A stretch of DNA of 64,000 bases from Taeniopygia guttata. Its lineage: Eukaryota; Chordata; Aves; Passeriformes; Estrildidae. The stretch covers positions 7,674,501 to 7,738,500 of the forward strand of contig NC_133050.1 in the NCBI RefSeq assembly GCF_048771995.1, in the 5' to 3' direction. The translations under genes and the position numbers were made by a program. Positions within the stretch are counted from its first letter, which is position 1, and each line of letters begins with the position of its first letter. The notes under the pieces were generated by a model. The model saw nothing but the letters and a program-made list of their open reading frames with translations. It was not told where the DNA came from and made no database searches. Shown piece by piece: positions 41,611-53,100 of this stretch.

Positions 41611-44600
41611 TGGCATTTTCTGCCGTCCCATGGTCCGCCTGCGAGGACAGAGGGACACGAGCTTGGTTTGGGGTGGTGGGAGTGATCCCAGCCTCGGATG
41701 GAGATCCAGGGCTTTGGTTTAGGGCTCTGGACCGCTCTGTCCTCGCCCAGCTCCAGGGGTTCCATCCCCCACCCGGGGCTGCCCAGCTCACCTTCTCCAG
41801 ACACTGGACCAGGGAATAAATGGTTTTGGGGGATCCCCCGTCCGCTGGCTCGGCTTTAACTCCGTTAGGGATGCGCTGTGGGAAGAGGATTTGGGAAGAG
41901 TTTCAGGGCTCGGTGCTGGAGAAAAGATCCCAAACCAGAGATCCCACAAAGACCCAATTCTGGAGGTGCTGCCTGTCCCAAGGCCAGGCTGGAGCTCCTG
42001 GGACAGTGGGAAGTGTCCCACCCTTGGAATGGGACAATTTTAAACTCCCTCCCAACCCCAAAATCCCCATTTCTCCCTGATCCCTCTAAAACTCAGCTTT
42101 TGGGGCTGGGCACGGAGTTTTGGGCACGTTCAGGTGCCCTTGGGCCACCTCCGGCTGTGGCACATCCCACTTGGAATTCTCAAATGGAGCCAGGGACTGT
42201 CCAGCTGTCCCCGGGGTGTCCCCAGGCTGTCCCCAGGCTGTCCCTGGGTGTCCCCAGAGTGTCCCCAGGCTGTCCCCAGGGTGTCCCCAGGCTGTCCCCA
42301 GCCCCAGACTCACCAGCTGGGAGGTGCCCACCTCGGCGTACACGGTCGTGTACTCGGCTGTGGCCGCTGCAATTGGGGAGAAAAGCAGGAATTTGGGGGT
42401 TTGGGATGCAGGGAATTCCCCCTGGGTGCTCCTGGCCGGGGGGTGGAGGGAATCCCAACCTCAGGAGTCCAGGCTTGGGTGAAACCTCGAGCCCAAAGCC
42501 CCTCGGAGCTGCTGAAGGTGGGAATGGTTCCTCATCCCCCCTCCCTGGTGCTGTGGGGTTGGGATGAACTTCCAGCACCAAGGACAGGGAAAATCCGCTT
42601 TTTTGCTTTTTTTTTTTTCTTTTCTTTTTTTTTTTAATCCCAAATTCCTGTCCGCTTTTGGAGGACAAAATCCATTTATTTCTTCTTCATGTCATCCCCA
42701 CATTGCTCATAGAACAGAGGAGGGGGAAAGGGGGATTTAAATCCTCTAAAATCCCATTTTGGGGTCGAAATTTCCCACTGGAATTCCTGGAGCAGGTGGG
42801 GATCGGGCACAACCTGAACTCGGTGGTTCTGGAGGGATTTTCCAGCCCCGGGGATTCTGGAATTCTTGGCTGGACTAACCCTGCGTCACCGAGTGGAATT
42901 CCTGGCTTTTCCCCCCAAAATGTCTCTTGCCAGCTTTTATTTTTCCCTGAATTCCCTCTTTTTTTTTCATGGTCCCGCAGCTGTGCTCCCAGCTCCCCCT
43001 TGGTGGTCTGGGATTAAATTTTCCAGCAAAAAATAAAGGGGGGAAATGGGATTTCAGGAATCTGGGCTCATCCCCCGGGATCAGCCCCTTCCACTCCCTG
43101 CCAGGACAGAGGGGTCGGGGTCCTTCAGCTCTGATCCCAAACCACGGCACTGGGGATGATTCCCCCGATCCTAAATGCAATTCCCTGGCTATTCCCACCA
43201 GGAACTGCCCCGAAATCCCACCTGTGTCCGCAGGCTTGGATTTGGAGAGATGGAATTTCTGCCAGCCTGGGGGAGATGCGACAGAATCAGAACCCCAAAT
43301 CTGCCTCAAATCCACACCAAACCCACACCAAATCTGCCCCAAATCCACCCCAAATCTGTCCCAAATCTACCTCAAATCTGTCCCAAATCTACCTCAAATC
43401 CACACCAAATCCACCCCAAATCTGCCCCATCCTGGCTCTGCCCCCCTCCCAGGTGTCCCCTCCTGCTTCCCAGGGCTCCAGGGATGTTTTTCCACGCTCA
43501 CCTTTGGATCTCCGGAAGAACAAGAGGGAGACCGATAAAAGCACCACAGCTACAACCACAGCTATGACCCCGACCCCGACCCCAACCCCGGCCTGGATGC
43601 TGGAGAGGGCACCTGGAAAAGGGAGAAGATGTGGAAGATCCCAGGGGAGCAGGATCAGCTTATCCCAACCTCAGCATTCCCATCCCATCAATTCCATTCC
43701 ACTGATCCTGTCCCATCCCCGAATCCCAATGTTCCCATGGCTCTCGGGGAATCGGGATCAGCCCATCCCAACCTCAACTTTCCCATCCCAAATCCCAGCC
43801 CCAACCTTCCCGTGTTTCTCAGGGAACCGGGATCAGCGTTCCCATGTTTCTCAGGGAACCGGGATCAGCCCATCCCAGCCCAAACTTCCCATGTTTCTCA
43901 GGGAACAGGGATCAGCCCATCCCAGCCCCAGCGTTCCCGTGTTTCTCAGGGAACCGGGATCAGCCCATCCCATCCCCAGCGTTCCTGTGTTTCTCAGGGG
44001 ACCGGGATCAGCGTTCCCATGTTTCTCAGGGGACCGGGATCAGCCCATCCCAGCCCCAGCGTTCCCATGTTTCTCAGGGAACCGGGATCAGCCCATCCCA
44101 GCCCCAGCGTTCCTGTGTTTCTCAGGGGACCGGGATCAGCGTTCCCATGTTTCTCAGGGGACCGGGATCAGCCCATCCCAGCCCCAGCGTTCCCATGTTT
44201 CTCAGGGAACCGGGATCAGCCCATCCCAGCCCAGCATTCCCGTGTTTCTCAGGGGACCGGGATCAACGTTCCCGTGTTTCTCAGGGAACCGGGATCAGCC
44301 CGTCCCACCTTCCCCCAGCTCTCCCGGCTCTCACCGGTGCAGAGCACGCCGGGGGTGCTGACGGTGACGTTCCTGCTGCTGACGGGGTTCCGTGCCGTGC
44401 ACGTCAGCGGCTCCGGCTCATCCCAGGCTGATTCGTTCCCCCACAGCAGCACCGAGCCCTCGCCCCACAGCCGATCCCGCACCCTCCAGGTGTAGGAGAT
44501 GTTCCCGACGCCGGCGCCGCGCGCGGAGCAGCGCAGGGAGAAGCTGCAGGTCCCGCTCGAGCAGTTCTGGGCCTCGCAGGTCACCGTGGGCTCTGCCAGC

Positions 44601-47068
44601 TCCCCTGGGGGCACAGCGGTGTCACGAACCTCTCTTGGAGTGTGGAAACCCCGAAAGAGCACAAACAGCACCTACTGAACACCTGGAGGGTGAAGGTGGA
44701 CTTCTTCCCACCGATGGTCACAGAGTAGGTCCCGGCATCCTCCATCTGCAGCAGGGAGATGCTGAGAGCACGGCCGTTCTCGGAGACAGCAAAACGGGTT
44801 TTGAATTTTTCTACTGAAAATATGGGTGGAGAAGAATCCTCAAACGGCACAGTCACGATGGGATCATTCCCAAAATTCCAGAATGCTGCTTCCTTGCCTC
44901 TGTTGTGGCTGTGGAAGGTCACGGACCCACCCAGGACCCCGAAGACGTCCTTGGTGTCGCTGGTGCTCACTGGGGAGAGAAAACGGGGAGGAAACTTGGG
45001 ATGGGGTGGGATGGAGCTGGGGGGAATGTAGGATAAAGGTGGGATGAAGGTGAGACCAAGGTGGAATCAAGGTGGGATGAAGCTGCTGCACGTGGAGAAT
45101 GAAGCCCATCAGGGCTGGGGCTGTGTGAAGGCTCATGGGGAGCTCCTGGAAGGGTCCCTGGGTGATGGAAGAGCACGAGGCCACCCCCAGGCTCAGCTCC
45201 CGCAGCCTCGTGTGGAGACCAGAGTCCAGAGAGGAACTGAAAGGGAAAGGGGAACGAGGAGCTGCAGATGGGAAGGTCAGGAAGAGTCACTGAGAGGACA
45301 GAGAGCTCCTGGCCAGACGCCATTCCTTGGAGGAGAATCAGGGAATTCTGGAAAGGTTCGGGTGGGAGGGACCCCAAATCCCTCTCATTCTGCTCTCCTA
45401 AAATCCCCACACCTTCCACCAGCCCGGGCTGCTCCCAGCCCTGTCCAGCCTGGCCTTGGACGCTGCCAGGGGTGTGTGGGGCAGCTCCACCACGTCTTCT
45501 CCTGGCTGAAGATTCCCTGTGGCCGCAGGGAAGGGCCCCTGTGAAACTGTGGGCTTGTTCCAGCAGTTCCATGACCTTCCCATGCTGGGGGCACCAGGTC
45601 TGGTGGCATCTGGCGGTTCCAGATGGGATCTGGCGATTCCAGGTGGGGTCTCACAAGACTAGGTGGGGTCTCACCATTCCAGGTGGACTCTCATCATTCC
45701 AGAGATGAGAACCCTCCCACTCTCCTTTGGATGCAGCCCCGGACAAGGTCCAAGGCCGCTCTGGTCCCATCCTTCCCTCCATGACCCTGGGCAGTGGTTC
45801 AAGGAGGAAGGAGTTGTTTTAATCGTTTTCGTGACTTCCCATTTCCAATCAACCGCGCCACCTGATTTATACTGGGAATGGAGTTTTTCTTCCCGGTTTT
45901 TCTAACAGGGAACTGGTCCTGGCTCAGCCCCGAGGTCGGGCTCGGAATTTCTGTCTCCCTCAGCCTCAGGGCACACTGGGACACGGGCAGCAGAGCATGT
46001 GGCAGGAAAAAGCTGCTGGGGAAGATAAACTCGTGGGAAATTTGCTGAATAACGCAGCCACAGGATGGTTCATATGATAAACACCCCCAGAGGCTGTGGG
46101 GAAGGGCTGTGGCCAAACCTTGCCCAATTTCCCTCTTTTCACCCAAAAAACACCCCAAGACGAGACCTGCAAAAATCGTGAGGCAACGCGGAGAGGAGCA
46201 GGAGCTGAGGGTAGAGCAGATGTTTGGAGCACATCTGGACCAGATGTGGACCTGATCGCTCCTTTTCAGAGGGGTCCCATGGCCAGGAGAGCGGCCTGGG
46301 CATCTTTTCTCCTGTTTGCCCCATCGTTCGCCCTGGTTGCCCCATCTCTGAGAGGCTGCCCCCTTCTCCACCCCTGCGGAGCTGATCCCACACATCCCCA
46401 CCCTCCTGAGGGTCCCTAAACCACCCCAAACCCACCACGGGCTCCCTGCCAAGGGACAAGGAGCGCCTGGCATGTGCAGAGGGACACGAGGAGGGAGCCT
46501 GGAGGTGAAAGTGGAAGGGAGAAAGCTGGAGATGGCTTGAGAAGGTCGGAAAGGTTCGCTCCGAGCACCAAAGTCCGAGCTCAGCGACCCAAGCAGGACA
46601 GGGACCTCCTGGCCAGACGTGCAGCTGCTCCTTGGAGGAGAATCAGGGAATTCTGGAAAGGTTTGGGTTGGGAGGGAACCTAAAATTATCCCGTTCCACC
46701 TCCTGGAAGCTTCCAGCGTCCCAGGTGGGTCCATCCCAGCCTCGGTCACTGCAGGGATGGCGAATCCACGGAATAACTTCTGCCAGGAGCTCCCCAGGCA
46801 GCAGCTGGCCAGAGGCTGGACCAGAGGTGGACACCAACCCTCTCCCAGCAGGTTTCCATGGCAGCGGGAGATCCGTGGATCCCACTCTGGGCACGGATCC
46901 ACCCCGTGGTGCTGCTCGGGTGGTCCCACCCATCCCCGCTCTCCCCTGACCCTAAAAACCCTCAAAGCACCCCAAAATCCCCTTCCCAGGGACAAGGAGC
47001 ACCTGGCACTCACCGGTTTGCTGGAGGAGCATGAGGAAGGCGAGAAGAGGGATCCAAGACACGTCCAT
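41585..47068 (-). CDS. SLAMF6: SLAMF6-like receptor (NTB-A/Ly108), 8 exons
   Basis: A SLAM-family receptor of NK, T and B cells. Exons in transcript order: 47068-47014, 44969-44676, 44604-44335, 43612-43502, 43266-43222, 42366-42314, 41875-41792, 41638-41585; 321 residues (human 332), phases consistent. Signal peptide MDVSWIPLLAFLMLLQQT. An IgV domain without the canonical disulphide (19-116; GVLGGSVTFH, LQMEDAGTYSV) is followed by an IgC2 domain with cysteines (117-206; FSLRCSARGAGVGNISYTW, CTARNPVSSRNVTV). The membrane span has a repeat-encoded GVGVGVG start. Two ITSMs are intact, TTVYAEV and KTIYSLV, and the tail ends in ENATRTGLELV. The second ITSM and the ending resemble human SLAMF6 (TIYSTI ... 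ATALDNVV), and the position next to VANGL2 agrees. CD84 is the main alternative. Confidence 0.75.
42770..42870 (+). mobile_element. CR1 LINE 3' end
   Basis: CTGAACTCGGTGGTTCTGGA and GGGATTTTCCAGCCCCGGGG match the sense CR1 terminus (ACTCGATGATC...TTTTCCAACC). Confidence 0.6.
43295..43430 (-). repeat. CCCAAATCTGCCCCAAATCCA repeats
   Basis: Short 10-11-bp based units beside the exon at 43222-43266. Confidence 0.85.
43640..44325 (-). repeat. TCAGGGAACCGGGATCAGCCC minisatellite
   Basis: About 13 units alternate a long form (with CATCCCAGCCCCAGCGTTCC) and a short form. The array occupies the intron between the IgC2 and membrane-span exons of the SLAMF6-like gene. Confidence 0.93.
45315..45480 (-). 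mobile_element. CR1 LINE 3' fragment
   Basis: GGGAATTCTGGAAAGGTTCG, GGTGGGAGGGACCCCAAATC and CCAGCCTGGCCTTGGACGCT form an antisense CR1 end. The flanking segment (CTCCTGGCCAGACG...CTTGGAGGAGAATC) is repeated at 46600-46650 next to another CR1 end, so the two share a duplicated segment. Confidence 0.75.
46635..46765 (-). mobile_element. CR1 LINE 3' fragment
   Basis: GGGAATTCTGGAAAGGTTTG, GGTTGGGAGGGAACCTAAAA and CACTGCAGGGATGGCGAATC. It lies in the first intron of the SLAMF6-like gene. Confidence 0.75.
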
Positions 47069-47820
47069 GGGCGTCCGGAAATGGAGAGGATTTTGGGCCA
47101 TCAGCACGCAAAAACCGTGCCACAAACAGGAAGAAGAAGAGAACCTGGATGGTTTTTCTGTGCCTGGGTGGGGCGAGGGGCTTTGGATGTGGTTGGGACG
47201 GAAATGACGTCAAGCAAATGGCTTTTGAAAGGCACAGTCATGGATATTTGAGGTATTGTTGGGGAAAAAGCGCCAGAATTTCCATGGAAGGATGAGGCTG
47301 GACCAGGAGAGTCACCGTGGCTGCGTGTGAACAGCTCAGGTGCTCCGTGGGACCAGCCCCAGCTCCCCCAGCCTGGGCCATACAGGAGCTGCTCCAGGCC
47401 CCCCCAAACCCCCAAAAAGCCGCCCCGAAAGTGGGACAATGGCCATTCTGGGGAAGCAGCACTTCTCCAATCCGGATGACTGAGGTCACATGCCGACGGT
47501 CGTGGTGAAATTTTGGGGAGAGGGGGAAGTAAGCTGGAGCAGATTAAAAAGTGATCTTAAAATGTTCTAAAAAATATTTTTTAAAGGTCCTTTAAAGATG
47601 GATTAAAAATCCTAAAAATAAGCTCTGATTCCTCTGCCCTGGTGAGGAACTGGGAGCTGCTGGTCCAGCCTGGTTTGGGATGCAAGGGACCTTAAGGACA
47701 ACGTTTTGGGGCTGGAACGGGGAGGTTTTTTGGGGCTGGAACAGGGATTTTGGGGTTGGAAAGTGCATTTTGGGGTTGGGTATTCCTCCCCTGCTGCTGG
47801 GGTGTCCGAGCTGGGGACAG
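47069..47820. other. Divergent spacer between the SLAMF6-like and CD244-like genes
   Basis: A 750-bp region between the minus-strand SLAMF6-like signal exon and the first recognisable exon of the plus-strand CD244-like copy. I see no signal-peptide exon for the latter here: no ATG is followed by a hydrophobic stretch and a phase 1 donor. A promoter for the SLAMF6-like gene is expected near 47070-47300. Confidence 0.6.
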
Positions 47821-47844
47821 CGGAGCCATCGCCATGTCCCCGAG

Positions 47845-49405
47845 TGTCCCCGGCGCTGGCGGCAAAGGGAAAGCAAAACCCCCGATCCCTGGAATGCCAA
47901 AACCGAGCGGTGGCCGCGGGAGGATCGCTGTGCCTGGTGCCGGAGAAACCCCTGTGGAACTGGATAAGCATCCAATGGAAAGTGGAAATTAATTCATCAA
48001 CGTTGCAGCAGATCCTGACGGCCAGGAGGGATGGAACTGTCTCCTATCCCAGAGGTTCTTTCCACGGGAGAGCGAAATTCCATCAGGGAAACCTCTCCCT
48101 GTGCATCTCCCCGGCTCACGGGGCAGATAACGGGGTCTATAGGGCCGAGTTCGAGAGTTCCTCCCGGATTTTGTCCCGGTGCTTCCGTGTGTCCGTGTGG
48201 GGTGAGTGGCTGGCTCCCCGTGTCCCCTGTGCCCGTGTCGCTCTGTGCCCTGTCACCGCGGCTGTCCCCGCAGAGCCCGTGGCGCAGCCGGAGCTGAAAT
48301 CCCAAATCCTGCAGCGGGGCCGGGGCTGGTGCCGCCTGGCCCTGCTCTGCTCCAGCCCCGGGAACGTCTCCTACAGCTGGGCCTGTCCCGGGGCCCCGCC
48401 GGGGGAGGGCCCGGGGCCGCTCCCGGGGCCGGGCCCGGACCCGATCCCGGGGATCCCCTCCCGCCTGGTCCGGAGGCTCCCCGAGGGCGCGGAACCCCAA
48501 ATCTGCCTCTGCAACGTCAGCGGCCCCGCGGGCTGGAGCGCGGCCCGCGCCCCGCTCACCTGCCCAGGTGAGCTCCCCGCGCATCCCGGGCTCGGGGAGC
48601 CGGGAGGGACCCGCGGGCTGGGGCTGAGCGTTCCGGGTTTACCGGCCGGGAGGGGGAATAACTGTGCTTACAGCGCTGGAAATATTCGGGGAAAAGCCTT
48701 TATGGAGATGTAAATTATGGCATTTAAAATTAACTTTTGTATGTAATATACATCATTATTGCATGTATTCTGTGTAAAATCTATAGTTGCATAAATAAAA
48801 TCCATTTATATCTCTAAAAGATATACTTATATATATAATATGTATTTATATACTATACTTATTTCTATATATAATGTATACTTATTTTTATATATAAATA
48901 TATACTTATATATAATATATATTTATACACTATTCTTATTTCTATATATAATGTATACTTATTTTTATATAGAAATATACCTATTTTCATATAAATAGAT
49001 ATTTTATATACATACAATATATACATTTTGATTTTATGTAATGCAAAAATATCAAGTTAGAGATTCAGGGAATCCTGAGACAGTTCAGATGGGAAGGGAC
49101 CCCAAATCAAAGCCTAATTCTAGGATTCTGGGATTCTTTTCCAGGAATTCCAGACAATTTCAGCCGCTGGAGACCCCTGGTCATGGCTGTGGCCGAGGGG
49201 CTGACCCTGCTCCTCGTGGGCAGCTGCTGCTGGTGGAGGGAGAGGAGGAAGAATTCCCGGGAAGGTTTGTTTGGAATGTCAGGGCAGGGTCCCAAATTTG
49301 GGGGTTCCGACCTCAAACTGACCCTTGGAACACCAAAATCCAGGAGTTGTGGAATCAAAACTTCTCAAAAACGCCCCAATTCCCACCCGTTTCCTTGCAG
49401 GATAA
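47845..49405 (+). CDS. CD244-like receptor copy lacking ITSM exons
   Basis: Exons: about 47845-48201 (IgV; start uncertain, 47821 also possible), 48274-48567 (IgC2), 49145-49264 (membrane span), then 49401-49405, where the spliced codon G|GA is followed by TAA. The IgV reads RAVAAGGSLCLVPEKP ... SLCISPAHGADNGVYRAEF. The IgC2 (RGRGWCRLALLCSSPGNVSY, ICLCNVSGPAGW) resembles human CD244 (RGRCQVALSC, GNVSYAW, CNVSNPVSW). The membrane exon (MAVAEGLTLLLVGSCCWW) is paralogous to CD244 at 63292-63417. The terminal exon, which in CD244 encodes DNGGYRHLG, is entered in the wrong phase because the four phase-changing ITSM exons are absent. The predicted tail is only RERRKNSREG. No signal exon was found. 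It could be a tail-less receptor or a decaying copy. Confidence 0.6.
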
Positions 49406-50016
49406 CGGGGGTTACAGGCGCCTGGGCTTCCCAAATCCCGCCGGCCACCAGCGCCCCTAAAACCCCGGAATTCCCATCCCTGTGGAATTCTTCTCCTGGA
49501 AACTCCAGCGGCCGCTGGGATCCCACCCGATGGAACAGAAATATCCAGAAATTCGGGGTTTTCCCCCAAAATTCCACCCCCGGCTGTGCCTGGGAGCGAA
49601 GATCTGGGGATGGGAAACTGCAGAAGGGATGGATTTGGGATTGGACAGGCGGGATGGGCGGGGAGTGGGAATTTTGTGGGGTTTTTAGGGCTTGGAAAGT
49701 TTGGGAATCCTTGTATTCTCTTTTTCTTGGTGCAAATACCGCTGAGCTGCACAATGAACCTGTTTAATTAATTAATTGGCTGATTAGAGCCTGGATTACT
49801 CCTCGGGCATGGGGAGGGAGCGGGAATTTCTTTGGGAATCAGGAATTCTAGGCTGGAATTCCGGGTGGGGATGGGGTGGGAGAGGCGATCCCGGGACTGG
49901 GATTTTCTTTGGGATCAGGATCGAAAGGGGTGGCGCCTCCTCTCCCTCATCCCAAAAATCCTCGTGGCTGTTCCCAGGCATTAATTGGGATCATTTACCG
50001 GGCGTTAATTGGGATC
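48663..50016 (+). repeat. Left arm of an inverted CD244 duplication
   Basis: Inverted relative to 61653-64000. It begins at TGTGCTTACAGCGCTGG, which is the reverse complement of the last bases of the window, and ends at CGTTAATTGGGATC. It covers an A/T microsatellite, the membrane exon, the terminal exon and the 3' flank. It is about 1 kb shorter than the other arm because the ITSM exons are missing. The pairing continues beyond the right edge, so the true outer end is unknown. Confidence 0.93.
48725..49040 (+). repeat. TATATA-rich microsatellite in the left arm
   Basis: TATACTTATATATAATATAT / CTTATTTCTATATATAATG units; the inverted counterpart lies at 63525-63860. Confidence 0.93.
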
Positions 50017-50172
50017 AGGCCTCGCGTGACCATCCCACATCACGTCGGGGACACCGCTGCTCGCTCGCTCCGGAGAGTTCCCCCAATTCCTCTGGGATCT
50101 GCTCTGGGATCCGCGAAGGATTCCCCCGGGATCGGCAGCGATTCCAGCCGGGACCGCGGATCCCGGGGAGGC

Positions 50173-53100
50173 TCAGGCCACCGGAAGGGTCACGCTGGCG
50201 TAAACCGTCGTGGGCTCCTTGGGGGGCACAAAATGGGGGGACAAAGGGGTCAGTGAGGTGGCCTGACCAAGGGTGCCCCACGGGTGGGGACTGGGGATGG
50301 TCCCCCTTACCTGGGACAGCGGGGAGCATCCCCGCGGGGTTGGGGACCCGGCTGGGGACCGGGGCGCTCCGTCGGGGGCCGCGGGTGGCCCGGTGGCCGT
50401 GGCGTAGATGGTGGTGCAGGACAGAGGGGTGGCGTTGGGGACGGTCCCTTTGGGCTTCTGAGGGAGGTGACAAAGGCTGGGCAGTGACCCGAGGGTCCCC
50501 ACGGGGCCACCCCGGTCCTGCCACCACCTTCTCCTGCCGGGGTTGTGCCCAGTGGGGCTCGGAAAAGGGGGAAATCGCGGGGTTTGTCCCCAAAGCCACC
50601 GTGGGATGTTGGGGGCTCAGCAAGTTGTGTCACTCGAGTTTATTCCCCCTTTTCTTCACCCTTTTTTCCCCGGCTTTCTCCCCCCTTTTCCCTCTTTTTT
50701 CCCCCTTTTTCCCCCTCACCTGCACCCGCTGCACCTGGGCGTAGATGGTGGCGCTGGCCGGGGTGACCTGGGAGGGGTCTGGGTCACCTGTGGGGTGGGG
50801 AGGGGTCGCACAATCCCGGGATCAGCCAGGTTGGAAAAGAATTCCAAGGTCACCCAGTCCGACCGGTGTCTGGCTCCCCCTTGGTCATCCCGAGGAATCT
50901 CCTGGAATTCCTCGGACACCTCCAGGGGCGGCCACTCCACCCCTCCCTGAGCCCCTTCCAAGGCCTGGCCGCCCTTTTCCAGGAGGGATTTTCCCAAATT
51001 TCCCACCCTGGCACAGCTCGAGACCATTCCCTCTTGTCCTGTCCCATTCCCTGGGATCAGATCCCAAATCCCCCCTGGGATCAGATCCCAAATCCCCCCG
51101 GGGATCAGATCCCAAATCCCCCCTGGGATCAGATCCCAAATCCCCCCGGGGATCAGATCCCAAATCCCCCCTGGATCCCCCTTTTCTCCAGGCTGAGCCC
51201 CCCCAGCTCCCTCAGGAATTCTCCTTTCAGGATTTTCTCAGCGCTCCCAATCCCAGTTCCTCCCGTGTCCAGCTGCCGTCCCTGGGGACACCGGGTGACC
51301 GCGTGGGGACCAGTCACAGCTTGGACTCGATGGCCTCGGAACTCCTTCCCAACCTCCGGGATTTTGGGGGACCCCCACCCACTCCAGGACCCCCAAACTC
51401 ACATTTGGCTGAGCGGGTGGCCCTGAAGGTGATGATGACCACGATGATGATGATGATGATGATGACGATGACACCGAGTGCCACCAGAGGCACCAGGAGC
51501 TCTGTCCTCACCTTGGGGACATCTGGGACGGGAGGGGACACACAAGGGAAGTGGTGCCACGTCACCCTGAGCCTTTTGTCACCTCTGTCACCTGATTTTG
51601 GGGCTGGTTTTTGTCACCTCTGTCACCTGATTTGGGGGATGGTTTTTGTCACCTCTGTCACCTGATTTTGGGGCTGGTTTTTGTCACCTCTGTCACCTGA
51701 TTTTGGGGCTGGTTTTTGTCACCTCTGTCACCTGATTTTGGGACTGGTTTTTGTCACCTCTGTCACCTGATTTGGGGCTAATTTCCATCACTTTGTCCCC
51801 TGATTTTGGAGGTGGTTTTTGCCACCTGTCACCGGATTTTGGGGCTAATTTCCATCACTTTGTCCCCTGATTTTGGAGGTGGTTTTTGTCACACCTGTCA
51901 CCTGATTTTGGGGCTAATTTCCATCACTTTGTCCCCTGATTTTGGAGGTGATTTTTGTCACCTGTCACCTGATTTTGGGGATGGTTTTTGTCACACCTGT
52001 CACCTGATTTTGGGGCTGATTTTTGTCATCTGATTTTGGGGCTGGTTTTTGTCACTTCATCACCGGACTCGGAGGCTGAATTTGTCACCTCTGTCACCTA
52101 ATTTGGGGTTGATTTGCTGCAGAACAGGAAACACAAAGGAACAGGAAACACCTCTGAGCTCTCTTTATTTGCCTTATTGGGCAAATAAATCCCTTATATG
52201 TGATTCCAGGGTTCTGGAATTCCAGGATCCTGGGGTTCCAGGATTCTGGGGTTCTGGGATCCCAGGATTCTGGAATTACAGGATCCCAGGGTTCTGGGGT
52301 TCCAGGATTCTGGGTTTACAGGATCCCAGGATTCCAGGATTCTAGGGTTTCAGAATTCCAGGGTTCCGGGATCCCAGGATTGTAGGGTTCCAGGGTTCTG
52401 GAATTCCAGGATTCCTGGGTTCTGGGGTTCCAGGATTCTGGGGTTCTGGGATCCCAGGATTCTGGAATTACAAGATCCCAGGGTTCTGGGGTTCCAGGAT
52501 TCTGGGTTTAAAGAATCCCAGGATTCCAGGATTGTAGGGTTCCAGGGTTCTGGAATTCCAGGATTCTGGGCTTCTGGGATCCCAGGATTTGGGGATCCCA
52601 GGACTTGGGGATTCCAGGATTCTGGAGATTCCAGGATTTTAGGGTTTTGGAATTCTGGGTTTACCGGATCCCAGGATTCTATGATTCCAGGATCCTAGGG
52701 TTCCAGCATTCCTGGGTTCTGGAGTTCCAGGATTCTGGAATTCCAATATTCTAGGTTTCCGGGGTTCCAGGATTCTGGAGTTCCAGGATTCTGGAATTCC
52801 AAGATTCTAGGTTTCTGGGGTTCCAGGATTCTGGAATTCCAAGACTCTAGGTTTCCGGGGTTCCAGGATTCTGGAATTCCAAGATTCTAGGTTTCCGGGG
52901 TTCCAGGATTCTGGAATTCCAAGACTCTAGGTTTCCGGGGTTCCAGCGTTCTGGAATTCCAGGATTCCGGGGTTCGCGGGACCTACCCCACTGCTCGGCG
53001 CCGCACTGCTGGGAGTGGAAGGCGGCGTGGCGGCGGCTGACGGGGTTGCTGGCGGTGCAGACGCAGCCGAAGGCCGCGCTCCGCAGGGCGTAGGAGAGGT

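Noticed and set aside
45799-47013. A 404-codon minus-strand frame in the SLAMF6-like first intron
   Set aside because: It reads straight from the intron side of the signal exon through CR1 remnants; no Ig or membrane features and no splice support.
49183-49767. A longer tail for the left CD244-like copy by read-through after the membrane exon
   Set aside because: The donor at 49265 is conserved with CD244 proper, and the read-through sequence is intron-like.
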